Notes: a model not told the origin generated them from the sequence alone. A DNA stretch of 64,000 bases from Eubacteriales bacterium (GCA_030526005.1 JAUNDP010000004.1:62001-126000); one strand, 5' to 3'; shown: positions 9,232 through 18,456, numbered from the stretch's first letter. Made by a program: numbers and translations.

Positions 9232-9349
9232 GATGCTTTATTTTCTTTATCCTGTTTCCAGTTTTCCCTTTTTTTCTTCTTTTTCCTTCTGCCAGTCTCT
9301 ATATTTTTCTTTTGAACTGAATGATTCGATTTTTGTCGTATTTTTTTCA

Positions 9350-9378
9350 TTTACAATCGCATATTCTTATTTTATTAT
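9350..9378 (+). promoter_or_regulatory. Promoter of the 55-residue gene
   Basis: TTTACA (9350-9355), a 17-nt spacer and TATTAT (9373-9378) lie 33 nt before the small plus-strand gene. Confidence 0.6.
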
Positions 9379-9411
9379 AGTACTGTATAACTATTAAAAG
9401 GGGTATTCTCA

Positions 9412-9579
9412 ATGAATTCTGAAATTTTGCAAAACACCGAACTACTTAAAGAAATTGAAAAACTCAAACATGAAAATCAGATCTTAAGAAAAGTCATTCA
9501 GACAAACAATCACACAATCGGAAAAATGATTGACTGTTTTATTCTTTCTCAAGACTTAGAAAGCTCTGAAAGACTTTAA
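9412..9579 (+). CDS. 55-residue coiled-coil-like small protein, unknown function
   Basis: The ATG at 9412 follows AAAAGGGG with an 8-nt spacer and opens 55 codons ending TAA at 9579. The peptide (MNSEILQNTELLKEIEKLKH, then a polar continuation through KMIDCFILSQDLESSERL) has heptad-like leucine/isoleucine spacing over about residues 5-30 and one cysteine at 42. It has a promoter 33 nt upstream and a strong terminator 26 nt downstream, which argues it is real despite its size. I recognise no family. It may be a small regulator or a partner-binding peptide. It is the only plus-strand gene in the glycolytic block. Confidence 0.6.
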   Translation: MNSEILQNTELLKEIEKLKHENQILRKVIQTNNHTIGKMIDCFILSQDLESSERL

Positions 9580-9604
9580 TCTTTTAAATGTCAGAAGCAA
9601 AACA

Positions 9605-9670
9605 GAGATACCATAGAGACAGCCATCCGAATCCTATGATCCGGATGGTATTCTGTTTTTTCGGTATCTC
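9605..9670. terminator. Nested hairpin terminator, probably bidirectional
   Basis: The inner stem CCATCCG/CGGATGG (9623-9629, 9642-9648) is followed on the plus strand by a T6 tract (9656-9661). The outer arms GAGATACC/GGTATCTC (9605-9612, 9663-9670) can also pair. It would end the 55-codon gene on the plus strand and the nuclease gene on the minus strand. Confidence 0.7.
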
Positions 9671-9703
9671 TCTTGATATATGCTCCCTGTTTATTTCACT
9701 TCT

Positions 9704-10690
9704 TTACCTTTTCTCTATATAACAGTTTTCTCCCCAAAAATAGGTTCCTTCTCTCAGAATGACAAAACTCTTGTTTTCAAAAAATTCTTCTTCCAGCTTT
9801 TCAGATTCCATATAACGCGCACTTTTATATATTGCATAATATCCGCTGATTTCTTCATCTGCCGCAAAAATCTGATATTCTCCTGCCGCTAAGTCTCTTC
9901 CCACTTTAACTGCAAACCAGCCATTATTTTCCATTTCATACGATTCAAAGACAGCTGGTTTCAAATATGCCTCCTCTAAGATAAGATACTCTTTTTCTCT
10001 GACCTCTACGGTATAGCATCCTTCTGCGATAATTTGAAACAGCACAGACTTTCCATTTCTTTCTTTCGATACGGTGCATTTCCATCTTTTTTCTCTCTCG
10101 CCAAATATTCGATATTCTCCTGGATCTAAATCTTTTCCTACCTCATAGACATTCTTTTCAGCATTTTTTATCAGTTGAAACAAATATTCCCGATCCCACA
10201 GTAAAATATTATGTTCTGCTGCAAGTTTTGCAGCTGCCTTCGTGAAAAAACGGTTCGTCATCACCACACCTATCATGCAGTGATAACATTCTTTTCCGCT
10301 ATATATATCCCGAACAGCCTGATTTCCTATATTGGAAGCGTGGCATTTACACTGTACCGCATAAGTAATCTGCTCTTTTTCGGCCAGAATATCAACTCCA
10401 AGATCGCCTGTCTTTTTCGTCAGTTCCACATTTGTAAAACCATTGGCACGCAAAAGCTCTGCGCAAAAGTATTCAAATGTTTCCCCATCTGTTCGATCAA
10501 AATCAAAGTCAGACCAACTTCTCTGTTTTTTCTTTTCTATTTTGATCTCTTCTTTACTCTTTCTACACTCTTTTATTTCTTTCTCTGGTTCTGATACTGC
10601 TTGTTTTCTCTCCTGTACAGAAGACAGATCGTTTTTCTTCCAGATGTGCTGTATTTTTTCTGATACGGTCTTTAAAATATTTTTTCTCAT
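9704..10690 (-). CDS. Mrr-like restriction-endonuclease-fold protein with C-terminal repeat domain
   Basis: The 328-residue protein has three parts. Residues 20-57 are highly charged and probably helical. Residues 60-175 match the Mrr_cat nuclease fold: FDRTDGETFEYFCAELL, then GDLGVD with D100, and AVQCK with Q113 and K115, forming the D-QxK active site, plus VVMTNRFFTKAA. The C-terminal half holds two copies of a beta-rich unit (VGKDLDPGEYRIF at 184-196 and VGRDLAAGEYQIF at 263-275). Such nucleases cleave modified or foreign DNA. No methyltransferase or other defence gene is beside it; it sits between tpiA and gpmI, a likely insertion into a conserved glycolytic cluster. Confidence 0.8.
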   Translation of the reverse strand: MRKNILKTVSEKIQHIWKKNDLSSVQERKQAVSEPEKEIKECRKSKEEIKIEKKKQRSWSDFDFDRTDGETFEYFCAELLRANGFTNVELTKKTGDLGVDILAEKEQITYAVQCKCHASNIGNQAVRDIYSGKECYHCMIGVVMTNRFFTKAAAKLAAEHNILLWDREYLFQLIKNAEKNVYEVGKDLDPGEYRIFGEREKRWKCTVSKERNGKSVLFQIIAEGCYTVEVREKEYLILEEAYLKPAVFESYEMENNGWFAVKVGRDLAAGEYQIFAADEEISGYYAIYKSARYMESEKLEEEFFENKSFVILREGTYFWGENCYIEKR

Positions 10691-10752
10691 GCCATTTCTC
10701 CGGAATTTCAGGGGGATATTGTTAAAAAGGATTTTCCCGTTTCTATTCTTAA

Positions 10753-10786
10753 CTTAAAGAGGCACAGGAATATCTTCCTGCACCTC
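10753..10786 (-). terminator. Likely terminator after tpiA
   Basis: A 12-bp stem with two wobble pairs on the minus strand (10759-10770 with 10775-10786, 4-nt loop) is followed by TTTAAG. A second hairpin, CCGGTTCT/AGAGCCGG at 10802-10823, lies between it and the tpiA stop. The T tract is weak. Confidence 0.55.
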
Positions 10787-10843
10787 CAAAATATTTTTGC
10801 TCCGGTTCTCTTTCAAGAGCCGGTATTTTATCTGCAAAATAAA

Positions 10844-11590
10844 TTAATAATTTACAATCTTTCCAAATTCTTCTTTTAAAGAAGCGCCTCCTACAAGACC
10901 ACCGTCAATATCTGCCTGTGCAAATAATTCTGGTGCTGTAGCTGCATTTACAGATCCGCCATACTGGATACGGATTGCTTCTGCTGTAGCTTCATCATAA
11001 ACTTCAGCGATACATGCACGGATTCCTGCGCAGACTTCCTGTGCCTGTGCTGTTGTAGCAGTTTTTCCTGTTCCGATTGCCCAGATTGGTTCATATGCGA
11101 TCACTGCTGTTTTTGCCTGGTCTGCTGTTACGCCCTGGAATGCAATCTTAACCTGCTGACGGATGAAATCCATTGTGACACCCTGTTCTCTCTGAGTCAG
11201 GGTTTCACCGCAGCAGATAATTGGAGTAATACCATGTTCAAATGCCTTTAATACTTTTTTATTTACAGTTGCATCTGTCTCTGCAAAATATTCTCTTCTC
11301 TCTGAATGTCCCAGAACAACATATTTTACGCCTGCATCTGTGAGCATTGCCGGAGAGATTTCTCCTGTGTAAGCGCCTTTTTCTTCAAAATACATATTCT
11401 CTGCTCCGACCTGAATGTTGGAACCTTTTGCTGCTTCCACAACAGGAATGATGTCGATTGCAGGTACACAAAATACCACGTCAACTGCCTCGTTTGCTAC
11501 CAGTGGTTTTAATGTATTTACGAGTGCAACTGCTTCGCTTGGAGTCATATTCATTTTCCAGTTTCCAGCGATAATTTTCTTTCTTGCCAT
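10844..11590 (-). CDS. tpiA: Triosephosphate isomerase
   Basis: The 248-residue protein has all TIM landmarks: AGNWKMN at the start (catalytic lysine), VVLGHSERR with the catalytic histidine (about 92-100), the active-site glutamate in [15 protein letters not shown] (about 164-178), and the phosphate loop IQYGGSVN. It interconverts dihydroxyacetone phosphate and glyceraldehyde 3-phosphate. It follows pgk by 55 nt and ends the gap-pgk-tpiA series. Confidence 0.97.
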   Translation of the reverse strand: MARKKIIAGNWKMNMTPSEAVALVNTLKPLVANEAVDVVFCVPAIDIIPVVEAAKGSNIQVGAENMYFEEKGAYTGEISPAMLTDAGVKYVVLGHSERREYFAETDATVNKKVLKAFEHGITPIICCGETLTQREQGVTMDFIRQQVKIAFQGVTADQAKTAVIAYEPIWAIGTGKTATTAQAQEVCAGIRACIAEVYDEATAEAIRIQYGGSVNAATAPELFAQADIDGGLVGGASLKEEFGKIVNY

Positions 11591-11645
11591 TTCTATTATC
11601 TCCTAACCTGGGATTTTATCCCTTATTGTTTCTTCAATCCAGTTC

Positions 11646-12839
11646 TTATTTATCATTTGCTGCTGCAACGCCTGGCAGTTCTTTTCCTTCCAGGAATTCC
11701 AGAGAAGCTCCGCCGCCTGTAGAGATATGTGTCATCTTGTCGCCATATCCTAAAATATTAACAGCAGCTGCTGAGTCTCCGCCTCCGATAATTGTGATCG
11801 CGTCTGTCTCAGCCAGCGCTTTTGCAACTGTTTCAGTACCATGTGCAAAGTTTGGCATCTCAAAGCATCCCATCGGTCCGTTCCATACAACTGTCTTCGC
11901 ATCTTTTACAGCGTCAGCAAACAGTTTTTCTGTCTCTGGTCCGATATCAAGACCTTCCCATTCATCCGGAATATTGCCGCTCTTTACAACTTGAATATTT
12001 GCATCGTTGGAGAAGTCATCACCAATGCGATTATCAACAGGAAGCAGTAATTTTACGCCTTTCTCCTCTGCTTTTTTCAGCATATTTAAAGCGTACTCCT
12101 GATAATCATCTTCACAGAGAGATTTTCCAATATGGCCGCCTCTTGCTTTGGAGAATGTATAAGACATACCTCCTCCGATGATCAGTGTGTCTACTTTGTC
12201 CAGTAAGTTTTCAATAACAGAAATTTTGCTGGAAACTTTCGCTCCTCCCAGGATTGCAACAAATGGTCTCTCCGGATTGTTTACTGCATTTCCTAAGAAA
12301 TCAATTTCTTTCTGCATTAAATATCCGACAACTGCTGTGTCAACAAATTTTGTAACGCCTACGTTGGAACAATGTGCTCTGTGAGCAGTTCCGAATGCGT
12401 CATTCACGAATACATCACAAAGAGAAGCCAGCTCTTTGCTGAATTCTTCACCATTTTTTGTCTCCTCAGCGCGATAACGTGTATTTTCAAGAAGAACGAT
12501 GTCGCCATCTTTCATAGCTTCTACAGCTGCTTTTGCATTTGGTCCTACTACTTCAGGATCAGCTGCAAATTTTACTTCCTGTCCTAAAAGTTCAGACAGA
12601 CGAACTGCAACAGGTGCCAGGGATAATTCTGGTTTCGGCTCTCCCTTCGGTTTTCCAAGGTGGGAACACAGAATGATTTTTCCACCGTCTGCAACCAGTT
12701 TTTTGATTGTTGGCAGAGCTGCCACAAGACGGTTTTCATCTGTAATTTTTCCTTCCTGAAGCGGTACGTTAAAATCGCAGCGAACCAGGACTCTTTTTCC
12801 CTTTACATTGATATCATCGATACTTTTTTTATTCAGCAT
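11646..12839 (-). CDS. pgk: Phosphoglycerate kinase
   Basis: The 397-residue protein shows [12 protein letters not shown] with substrate-binding residues near the start, [10 protein letters not shown], the hinge region [12 protein letters not shown] and the nucleotide-binding GGGDSAAAV near the C-terminus. It transfers phosphate from 1,3-bisphosphoglycerate to ADP. It lies 79 nt after gap, with a strong terminator in between that probably lowers pgk-tpiA expression relative to gap. Confidence 0.97.
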   Translation of the reverse strand: MLNKKSIDDINVKGKRVLVRCDFNVPLQEGKITDENRLVAALPTIKKLVADGGKIILCSHLGKPKGEPKPELSLAPVAVRLSELLGQEVKFAADPEVVGPNAKAAVEAMKDGDIVLLENTRYRAEETKNGEEFSKELASLCDVFVNDAFGTAHRAHCSNVGVTKFVDTAVVGYLMQKEIDFLGNAVNNPERPFVAILGGAKVSSKISVIENLLDKVDTLIIGGGMSYTFSKARGGHIGKSLCEDDYQEYALNMLKKAEEKGVKLLLPVDNRIGDDFSNDANIQVVKSGNIPDEWEGLDIGPETEKLFADAVKDAKTVVWNGPMGCFEMPNFAHGTETVAKALAETDAITIIGGGDSAAAVNILGYGDKMTHISTGGGASLEFLEGKELPGVAAANDK

Positions 12840-12859
12840 GTTCTTTGCCTCCTTAAATA

Positions 12860-12893
12860 AAATGAAAAGGAGTCCGGTCCAAACAGACCGGAC
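12860..12893 (-). terminator. Terminator or attenuator between gap and pgk
   Basis: A perfect 8-bp GC-rich stem GTCCGGTC/GACCGGAC (12872-12879, 12886-12893) with a 6-nt loop is followed on the minus strand by CCTTTTCATTTT. It lies 26 nt past the gap stop. Confidence 0.8.
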
Positions 12894-12918
12894 CCCTTTG
12901 GATCTTCACTTGAATGAA

Positions 12919-13932
12919 TTACTGTAATTCAGAGAAGTATTTGATTGTACGAACCATCTGGCTTGTGTAGGAGTTTTCATTGTCATACCAAGAAACTACC
13001 TGTACTTCTGTTGTGCCGTTGTCTAATGGCAGTACCATTGTCTGTGTAGCATCAAACAGAGAACCATATCTCATACCGATGATATCGCTGGATACGATTT
13101 CATCTTCGTTGTATCCATAAGACTCTGTTGCAGAAGCTTTCATTTTTTCGTTGATCTGCTCTTTTGTAACATTTCCTTCAACAACTGCTGTCAGGATTGT
13201 TGTAGATCCTGTTGGAGTTGGAACACGCTGTGCAGAACCGATTAATTTTCCGTTTAATTCAGGGATAACTAATCCGATTGCTTTTGCAGCACCTGTGCTG
13301 TTTGGAACGATATTTACTGCTGCTGCACGGGATCTTCTTAAATCACCTTTTCTCTGTGGTCCGTCCAGAGTCATCTGATCTCCTGTGTAAGCGTGAATTG
13401 TACACATAATACCAGATTTGATTGGAGCCAGTTCATTTAATGCTTTTGCCATAGGAGCTAAGCAGTTTGTTGTACAAGAAGCTGCTGAAATAACAGTATC
13501 AGATGGTTTTAATGTTTCATGGTTTACATTGTAAACAATTGTTGGAAGGTCATTTCCTGCTGGAGCAGAGATAACAACTTTTCTAGCGCCTGCTTTGATA
13601 TGAGCTTCTGCTTTTGCTTTAGATGTATAGAAACCTGTACATTCCAGAACTACGTCTACACCGATTTCTCCCCATGGAAGTTCTTCAGCGTTTGCTTTTG
13701 CGTAGATTTTGATTTCTTTTCCATCAACTGTAATAGAATCTTCTCCAGCTTTAACTGTATCAGCTAATGCGTATTTTCCCTGAGAAGAATCATATTTTAA
13801 CAGATGAGCCAGCATTGCAGGGCTTGTTAAATCGTTGATTGCTACTACCTCATATCCTTCTGCGCCAAACATCTGTCTGAATGCAAGACGTCCAATACGT
13901 CCGAAACCATTAATCGCTACTTTTACTGCCAT
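12919..13932 (-). CDS. gap: Glyceraldehyde-3-phosphate dehydrogenase, type I
   Basis: The 337-residue protein begins with the NAD-binding [14 protein letters not shown] and contains the active site [12 protein letters not shown] with the catalytic cysteine (about residue 153), followed by [14 protein letters not shown] at the C-terminus. It oxidises glyceraldehyde 3-phosphate to 1,3-bisphosphoglycerate. It is the first gene of the gap-pgk-tpiA series, with a strong promoter about 100 nt upstream and a structured leader. Confidence 0.98.
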   Translation of the reverse strand: MAVKVAINGFGRIGRLAFRQMFGAEGYEVVAINDLTSPAMLAHLLKYDSSQGKYALADTVKAGEDSITVDGKEIKIYAKANAEELPWGEIGVDVVLECTGFYTSKAKAEAHIKAGARKVVISAPAGNDLPTIVYNVNHETLKPSDTVISAASCTTNCLAPMAKALNELAPIKSGIMCTIHAYTGDQMTLDGPQRKGDLRRSRAAAVNIVPNSTGAAKAIGLVIPELNGKLIGSAQRVPTPTGSTTILTAVVEGNVTKEQINEKMKASATESYGYNEDEIVSSDIIGMRYGSLFDATQTMVLPLDNGTTEVQVVSWYDNENSYTSQMVRTIKYFSELQ

Positions 13933-13965
13933 AATTGCAATTCCTCCTAAAAGTTATTATTGAAC

Positions 13966-14061
13966 CGACTGTTGTTCAGTCGATTAGTTTTGAGTTTCTA
14001 TAAGTTTGTTAAAGAAACATCAACTTATCCTTATTTTACCTAACTTGTCTCAAAAATTCAA
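13966..14061 (-). promoter_or_regulatory. gap promoter and leader hairpin
   Basis: On the minus strand TTGAAT (14056-14061) and TAAAAT (14033-14038) are spaced by 17 nt. Between the promoter and the gene lies a hairpin CGACTG/CAGTCG (13966-13971, 13977-13982; 5-nt loop) in the leader, about 34 nt before the start codon. It may stabilise the mRNA or act as an operator. Confidence 0.65.
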
Positions 14062-14198
14062 GTCATATTTCAAAATTTATATAGTTTTTATTATATCTGT
14101 CTCACAAAATTCTTTTTCTTTCCTGCGCACGACGTCACCTCTGCTGTACTGTCTAATCTGCCGACAAAAAACTTCTTCTGTCCAGAATCAGGAGCTTG

Positions 14199-14227
14199 TT
14201 GAAAACCGCTCTTCTTTTTGCTAGAAT
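14199..14227 (+). promoter_or_regulatory. Promoter of the PHP phosphatase gene
   Basis: TTGAAA (14199-14204), a 17-nt spacer and TAGAAT (14222-14227) lie 60 nt before the chosen start. The rest of the 355-nt gap from gap to this gene holds only the divergent gap promoter and leader. Confidence 0.65.
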
Positions 14228-14287
14228 ATTAGAATATATATTATGATCTGCAGTATCTTTCTGCACAAAGATAAGGAGATGGAATTT

Positions 14288-15106
14288 ATGACAATACAGA
14301 CAGATTTTCATATACACTCAGATTTTTCTGCCGATTCACACAGTTCTATGGAGTGCATGATTCAGGAAGGAATCCGCCTCGGTTTAAAGACAATGTGCTT
14401 TACAGACCATCTGGATCTGGATTTTCCTTACGAGGATATCCGTTTTGATCTGGATATTCCAAGATATCGTCAGACTTTTGAGACTCTGCGTGAAAAATAT
14501 GAGTCTCAGATTGAGCTTCTTTTCGGAATTGAGCTTGGTCTTCAGCCCCATCTTTCTGCCCAGCTGCTTAACGTTCTAAACCATGCGCCGTTTGATTTTG
14601 TCATCGGCTCTACCCATCTTGTCAACCGTACAGATCCATACTACCCAGAATATTTCAAAGACCGTTCTGACTGCGAAGCATTCCGCCAGTACTTTGAGGA
14701 AGTCCTGAAAAATATAACATCTTTTCCTCATTTTGATGCGCTTGGCCATCTCGATTATATTGTCCGTTACAGCCCAAATAAAAGCAAGAATTATCAATGG
14801 ACCGATTACTGCGATCTGATTGATCCGATCTTATCCTTTTTGATTCAATCGGATCTTGCCTTGGAAGTCAATACTGCCGGTCTGAAATATGGACTAGGTC
14901 AGCCAAACCCGGCGCCGGAAATTCTAAAACGTTACTATCAGCTCGGAGGCAGAAAGATCACGATCGGCTCTGATGCACACTGTCCTGCTCATCTCGCCTA
15001 CGAATTTTCTGCTCTTCCGGCTCTTCTTAGTGCATGTGGCTTTCAGCAGTATACGGTATACCGGAATCGTCAGCCATATCAGGAAAACTTTATTTCCACG
15101 CCTTGA
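14288..15106 (+). CDS. Histidinol-phosphatase (PHP family, HisJ-like)
   Basis: The 272-residue protein has the PHP metal-binding motifs in order: DFHIHSDFSADS at the start, FTDHLDLD (about 40-47), FGIELGL, GSTHLV, GHLDYIVRY and GSDAHCP near the C-terminus. HisJ-type enzymes dephosphorylate histidinol phosphate in histidine synthesis. The gene is not in a his operon, so another phosphoester substrate is possible. I chose the ATG at 14288 because AGGAG lies 8 nt before it; an upstream frame would add 15 residues including the ribosome-binding site itself. Its last 17 nt overlap the end of convergent mnmA. Confidence 0.82.
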   Translation: MTIQTDFHIHSDFSADSHSSMECMIQEGIRLGLKTMCFTDHLDLDFPYEDIRFDLDIPRYRQTFETLREKYESQIELLFGIELGLQPHLSAQLLNVLNHAPFDFVIGSTHLVNRTDPYYPEYFKDRSDCEAFRQYFEEVLKNITSFPHFDALGHLDYIVRYSPNKSKNYQWTDYCDLIDPILSFLIQSDLALEVNTAGLKYGLGQPNPAPEILKRYYQLGGRKITIGSDAHCPAHLAYEFSALPALLSACGFQQYTVYRNRQPYQENFISTP

Positions 15107-16154
15107 GGATACGGCCGCTTCCCATAACCGTGTCGTCTTCATAGAATACTACGCTTTGCCCTGGCGTAATCGCACGCTGCGGCTGTTCAAAAGTACACAT
15201 CACGGTTCCATCTTCCCATTTTTGGATGGTACACGGTGCTCCCGGATGGTGATAGCGAATCTTGGCTGTGACCATCCGTTCTTTCTCCAAGTTTTCCATT
15301 CCCATAAAGTTTATATGGTCGCATAATAATGCTCTGGCAAAGACATCGTCATTGTCTCCGATTACTACTTCATTCGTCTCAGGACGAATTTCACTTACAA
15401 ATACAGGTTTTCCCATCGCCAGATTCAGCCCTTTTCTCTGTCCTACTGTATAATGGATAATTCCCTTGTGCTGTCCTAATACCTTACCGTCTGCAGTGAC
15501 AAAGTTTCCTGTCTCTGCTTTTTTTCCTGTTCTCTTTTCAATAAATCCTGCGTAATCATCATCTGGTATAAAACAAATTTCCATGCTGTCCGGTTTATCT
15601 GCAACTGGAATTCCTGCCTCTTTTGCTATTTTTCGGATCTCTTCTTTCTCATACATTCCCACTGGCATCATCGTGTGGGCAAGCTGTTCCTGCGTCAGTC
15701 CGCAAAGCGCATATGTCTGATCTTTTTTCTGTGTTTCAGCTCGTTTTACGGCATATCGCCCATTCTCCAGTCTTACAATTTTAGCATAATGGCCAGTGGC
15801 AACATAATCTGCACCCATTTCTTTTCCCCACTGCATCAGAGCCTGCCATTTAATTTTTCGATTGCATACAACACATGGGTTTGGCGTTCTTCCTCTCTGA
15901 TATTCACTCAGAAAATCATGGATTACCTCCGCTTCAAACTGTTCTGAAAAGTCAACTATATAGTGCGGGATCCCCAACATATCAGATACTTTTTTTGCAT
16001 CTTCCAATGTTTTTTTCTGTCCCTCTGCTCCTTCGCCTGACCACGTTTTCATCGTCACGCCAATCACATCATATCCGTCTTTTTTCAACAGGTATGCGGC
16101 GACGGAAGAATCAACGCCGCCTGACATTCCTACAACTACTTTTTTCTTTTCCAT
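15090..16154 (-). CDS. mnmA: tRNA-specific 2-thiouridylase MnmA
   Basis: The 354-residue protein has the PP-loop GMSGGVDSSVAAYLL (9-23), the catalytic cysteines in NPCVVCN and MEICF, and GHYAKI. It makes 2-thiouridine at the wobble position of Glu, Gln and Lys tRNAs using sulfur relayed from a cysteine desulfurase. It is the last gene of iscR-nifS-nifU-mnmA, 24 nt after nifU, so the desulfurase in the same operon is its likely sulfur donor. Confidence 0.96.
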   Translation of the reverse strand: MEKKKVVVGMSGGVDSSVAAYLLKKDGYDVIGVTMKTWSGEGAEGQKKTLEDAKKVSDMLGIPHYIVDFSEQFEAEVIHDFLSEYQRGRTPNPCVVCNRKIKWQALMQWGKEMGADYVATGHYAKIVRLENGRYAVKRAETQKKDQTYALCGLTQEQLAHTMMPVGMYEKEEIRKIAKEAGIPVADKPDSMEICFIPDDDYAGFIEKRTGKKAETGNFVTADGKVLGQHKGIIHYTVGQRKGLNLAMGKPVFVSEIRPETNEVVIGDNDDVFARALLCDHINFMGMENLEKERMVTAKIRYHHPGAPCTIQKWEDGTVMCTFEQPQRAITPGQSVVFYEDDTVMGSGRILKAWK

Positions 16155-16178
16155 CCGAAATCCTCGTCTTTAATATTT

Positions 16179-16622
16179 TTAATATTCTTCGTCTTCTTCC
16201 TCTTCGCCTTCGTGGATATCAGATTTTGGCTTTTCCAGTCCTTCAATCTTAATGCCATGTTTTTCTGCATAATCCCACAGCGCTGCATGGATTGCCTCCT
16301 CTGCAAGCAAAGAACAGTGAACTTTTACCGGAGGCAGTCCGTCCAATGCCTCCATAACTGCTTTATTTGTCACCTGCAATGCCTCATAAATTGTTTTTCC
16401 TTTTACAAGTTCCGTTGCCATACTGCTTGTTGCAACAGCTGCACCGCATCCGAATGTTTTAAATTTGCAGTCACGGATAACCTGATTTTCATCTATATCT
16501 AAATAAATTCTCATGATATCGCCGCACTTTGCATTTCCTACTGTTCCTACTCCGCTTGCGTTTTCAAGTTCTCCTACATTTCTTGGATTCTGAAAATGAT
16601 CCATTACTTTTTCACTGTACAT
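16179..16622 (-). CDS. nifU: Iron-sulfur cluster scaffold protein (NifU/IscU type)
   Basis: The 147-residue protein keeps the three scaffold cysteines in NAKCGD, FGCGAAVATSS and VHCSLLAEEA, with the aspartate next to the first. It assembles 2Fe-2S clusters with sulfur from NifS. It ends in an unusual acidic tail rich in glutamate (about residues 138-147). It lies 65 nt after nifS. It corresponds to the N-terminal IscU-like domain only; the NifU ferredoxin and C-terminal domains are absent. Confidence 0.95.
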   Translation of the reverse strand: MYSEKVMDHFQNPRNVGELENASGVGTVGNAKCGDIMRIYLDIDENQVIRDCKFKTFGCGAAVATSSMATELVKGKTIYEALQVTNKAVMEALDGLPPVKVHCSLLAEEAIHAALWDYAEKHGIKIEGLEKPKSDIHEGEEEEDEEY

Positions 16623-16687
16623 ATTGATTTCCTCCGTATTTTCACCTTGAATTCTTATTTATTATTATCTAAATACTTGTCTTTTTA

Positions 16688-17872
16688 TCAATGTTTTGCT
16701 GCTTTTACGAAATCTTCATAGAGAGGCGACATATTGCGCAGACGCTCTACAATTTTCTTTACTTCTTCCACTACATAGTCCAGCTCTTCTTTTGTCGTCT
16801 CCTCGCTCAATGTCAGGCGCAAAGAGCCATGAGCGATTTCATGCGGCAGGCCGATCGCCAGCAGAACATGTGATGGATCAAGAGAGCCTGACGTACAGGC
16901 TGATCCGCTTGATCCGCAGATCCCTTTTCCATCCAGCATAATCAGCAGAGATTCTCCCTCGATAAACTGAAAGCTGAAATTGGCATTATTTGGAAGACGA
17001 TCTGTCCGATGACCATTCAGTCTGGTATATGGAATTTCTCTTGTCACTCTCTCAATCAGATAGTCCCGCAGTTCTCTCTCTTTTTCTGTTCTCTCTTTCA
17101 TCGTCTCTGCTGCACGTTTTGCTGCCACGCCATATCCTACAATTCCCGGAACGTTCTCCGTACCTGCACGGCGTTTTCTCTCCTGCGCTCCGCCGTGAAT
17201 AAAAGAACGGATCTTCACTCCTTTTCGGATGTATAAAAATCCAATTCCCTTCGGGCCGTTAATCTTATGTGCGCTGGAACTGAGCATATCAATATTCAGC
17301 TCATCTACGTTGATCGGAAGCTGTCCAAATGCCTGAACTGCATCTGTGTGGAATAAAATTCCATGTTCTTTTGCGATTGCGCCGATCTCTTTTATTGGCT
17401 GAATTGTTCCAATCTCATTATTTGCAAACATAATGGAGATCAGAATTGTAGTCGGACGAATTGCCTTTTTTAACTCATCCAGTTTCACCACACCATTTTC
17501 ATCTACATCCAGGTAGGTCACTTCGATTCCATGTTTTTCCAGATACTGACATGTATGCAAAATAGCATGATGCTCTATTTTGCTCGTAATAATATGATTT
17601 CCTTTGTTTTTATACGCTTCTGCCACCGCTTCTAAAGCCCAGTTGTCTGCCTCTGTGCCGCCGGCAGTAAAATAAATTTCTTCCTGTTTTGCACCGATCA
17701 CATCTGCAATCTGCTTTCTTCCAATTTCTACTCCTTTTTTGCTCTCGGCAGCAATACTGTAAATACTGGAAGGGTTTCCGTAATGTTCAGAAAAGTACGG
17801 TATCATCGCTTCCACTACTTCCGGAGCTGTTTTCGTCGTCGCCGCATTATCTAAATAAATGATTTTTTCCAT
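16688..17872 (-). CDS. nifS: Cysteine desulfurase (NifS/IscS family)
   Basis: The 394-residue protein has the PLP-binding lysine in SSAHKINGPKG and the catalytic cysteine loop CGSSGSACTSGSLDPSHVL, placing it in the group with a long mobile cysteine loop. The start IIYLDNAATTK is characteristic. It supplies persulfide sulfur to NifU for cluster assembly and probably to MnmA. It follows iscR by 15 nt. Confidence 0.96.
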   Translation of the reverse strand: MEKIIYLDNAATTKTAPEVVEAMIPYFSEHYGNPSSIYSIAAESKKGVEIGRKQIADVIGAKQEEIYFTAGGTEADNWALEAVAEAYKNKGNHIITSKIEHHAILHTCQYLEKHGIEVTYLDVDENGVVKLDELKKAIRPTTILISIMFANNEIGTIQPIKEIGAIAKEHGILFHTDAVQAFGQLPINVDELNIDMLSSSAHKINGPKGIGFLYIRKGVKIRSFIHGGAQERKRRAGTENVPGIVGYGVAAKRAAETMKERTEKERELRDYLIERVTREIPYTRLNGHRTDRLPNNANFSFQFIEGESLLIMLDGKGICGSSGSACTSGSLDPSHVLLAIGLPHEIAHGSLRLTLSEETTKEELDYVVEEVKKIVERLRNMSPLYEDFVKAAKH

Positions 17873-17887
17873 ATCGTTCTATTCTCC

Positions 17888-18340
17888 TTAACCACCGCAA
17901 TTTTGATTCTTTGCCTTGCAGTTTACTTTTTTGCTCTCTTTCACAAGCTGTTCCAGAGTAATCTCATCTACCGCATTGTTGATACTGTCATTGATTCTTT
18001 TCCAGACATACTTTGTCACGCAGAAATCAGCTTCCTGACATCCTTGCTCTTTCTTCAGTCCTGGACACTCTACTGCCTCCAGACTTCCTTCCAAAGCTCT
18101 CAAGATATCACCAACTGAGATTTCACTCTGCTCTTTTGCAAGCTGATATCCTCCCTGCACTCCTCGTATGCTTTTGATGATTCCTGCTTTTTTCAGTTTT
18201 CCAGCAAGCTGTTCAAGATAACGTTCTGAAATATTCTGTCTTGCTGAAATGCTGCTGATGGAGACAGGCATTTGTTCACTGTAAATTGCAAGATCAATCA
18301 CAGCACGCAGTCCATATCTTCCTTTTGTTGACAGTTTCAT
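17888..18340 (-). CDS. iscR: Rrf2 family iron-sulfur regulator (IscR-like)
   Basis: The 150-residue protein starts MKLSTKGRYGLRAVIDLA, with a winged helix and recognition region SERYLEQLAGKLKKAGIIKSIRG (split over about 38-60) typical of Rrf2 regulators. Cysteines C92, C101 and C107 fit binding of a 2Fe-2S cluster. The C-terminus adds further cysteines (NCKAKNQNC). It heads the iron-sulfur operon and probably represses it when cluster-loaded. A dyad immediately downstream of its own -10 box supports autoregulation. Confidence 0.92.
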   Translation of the reverse strand: MKLSTKGRYGLRAVIDLAIYSEQMPVSISSISARQNISERYLEQLAGKLKKAGIIKSIRGVQGGYQLAKEQSEISVGDILRALEGSLEAVECPGLKKEQGCQEADFCVTKYVWKRINDSINNAVDEITLEQLVKESKKVNCKAKNQNCGG

Positions 18341-18399
18341 TTTCTCCTCCGTTCACGGTTTATCTATCACTAACAGCCGTTTCTTTGCTGTTTTTAATT

Positions 18400-18456
18400 C
18401 CTAGTGTTTTACTGGGATTTCGTTATTATCATATCATCCTAAAAATGTTCTGTCAA
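18400..18456 (-). promoter_or_regulatory. iscR operon promoter with Rrf2-type operator
   Basis: On the minus strand TTGACA (18451-18456) and TATGAT (18428-18433) are spaced by 17 nt. Just downstream is an interrupted palindrome CCtAGTgttttACTgGG (18400-18416), which would cover the transcription start region and suits a dimeric Rrf2 repressor. Confidence 0.7.
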
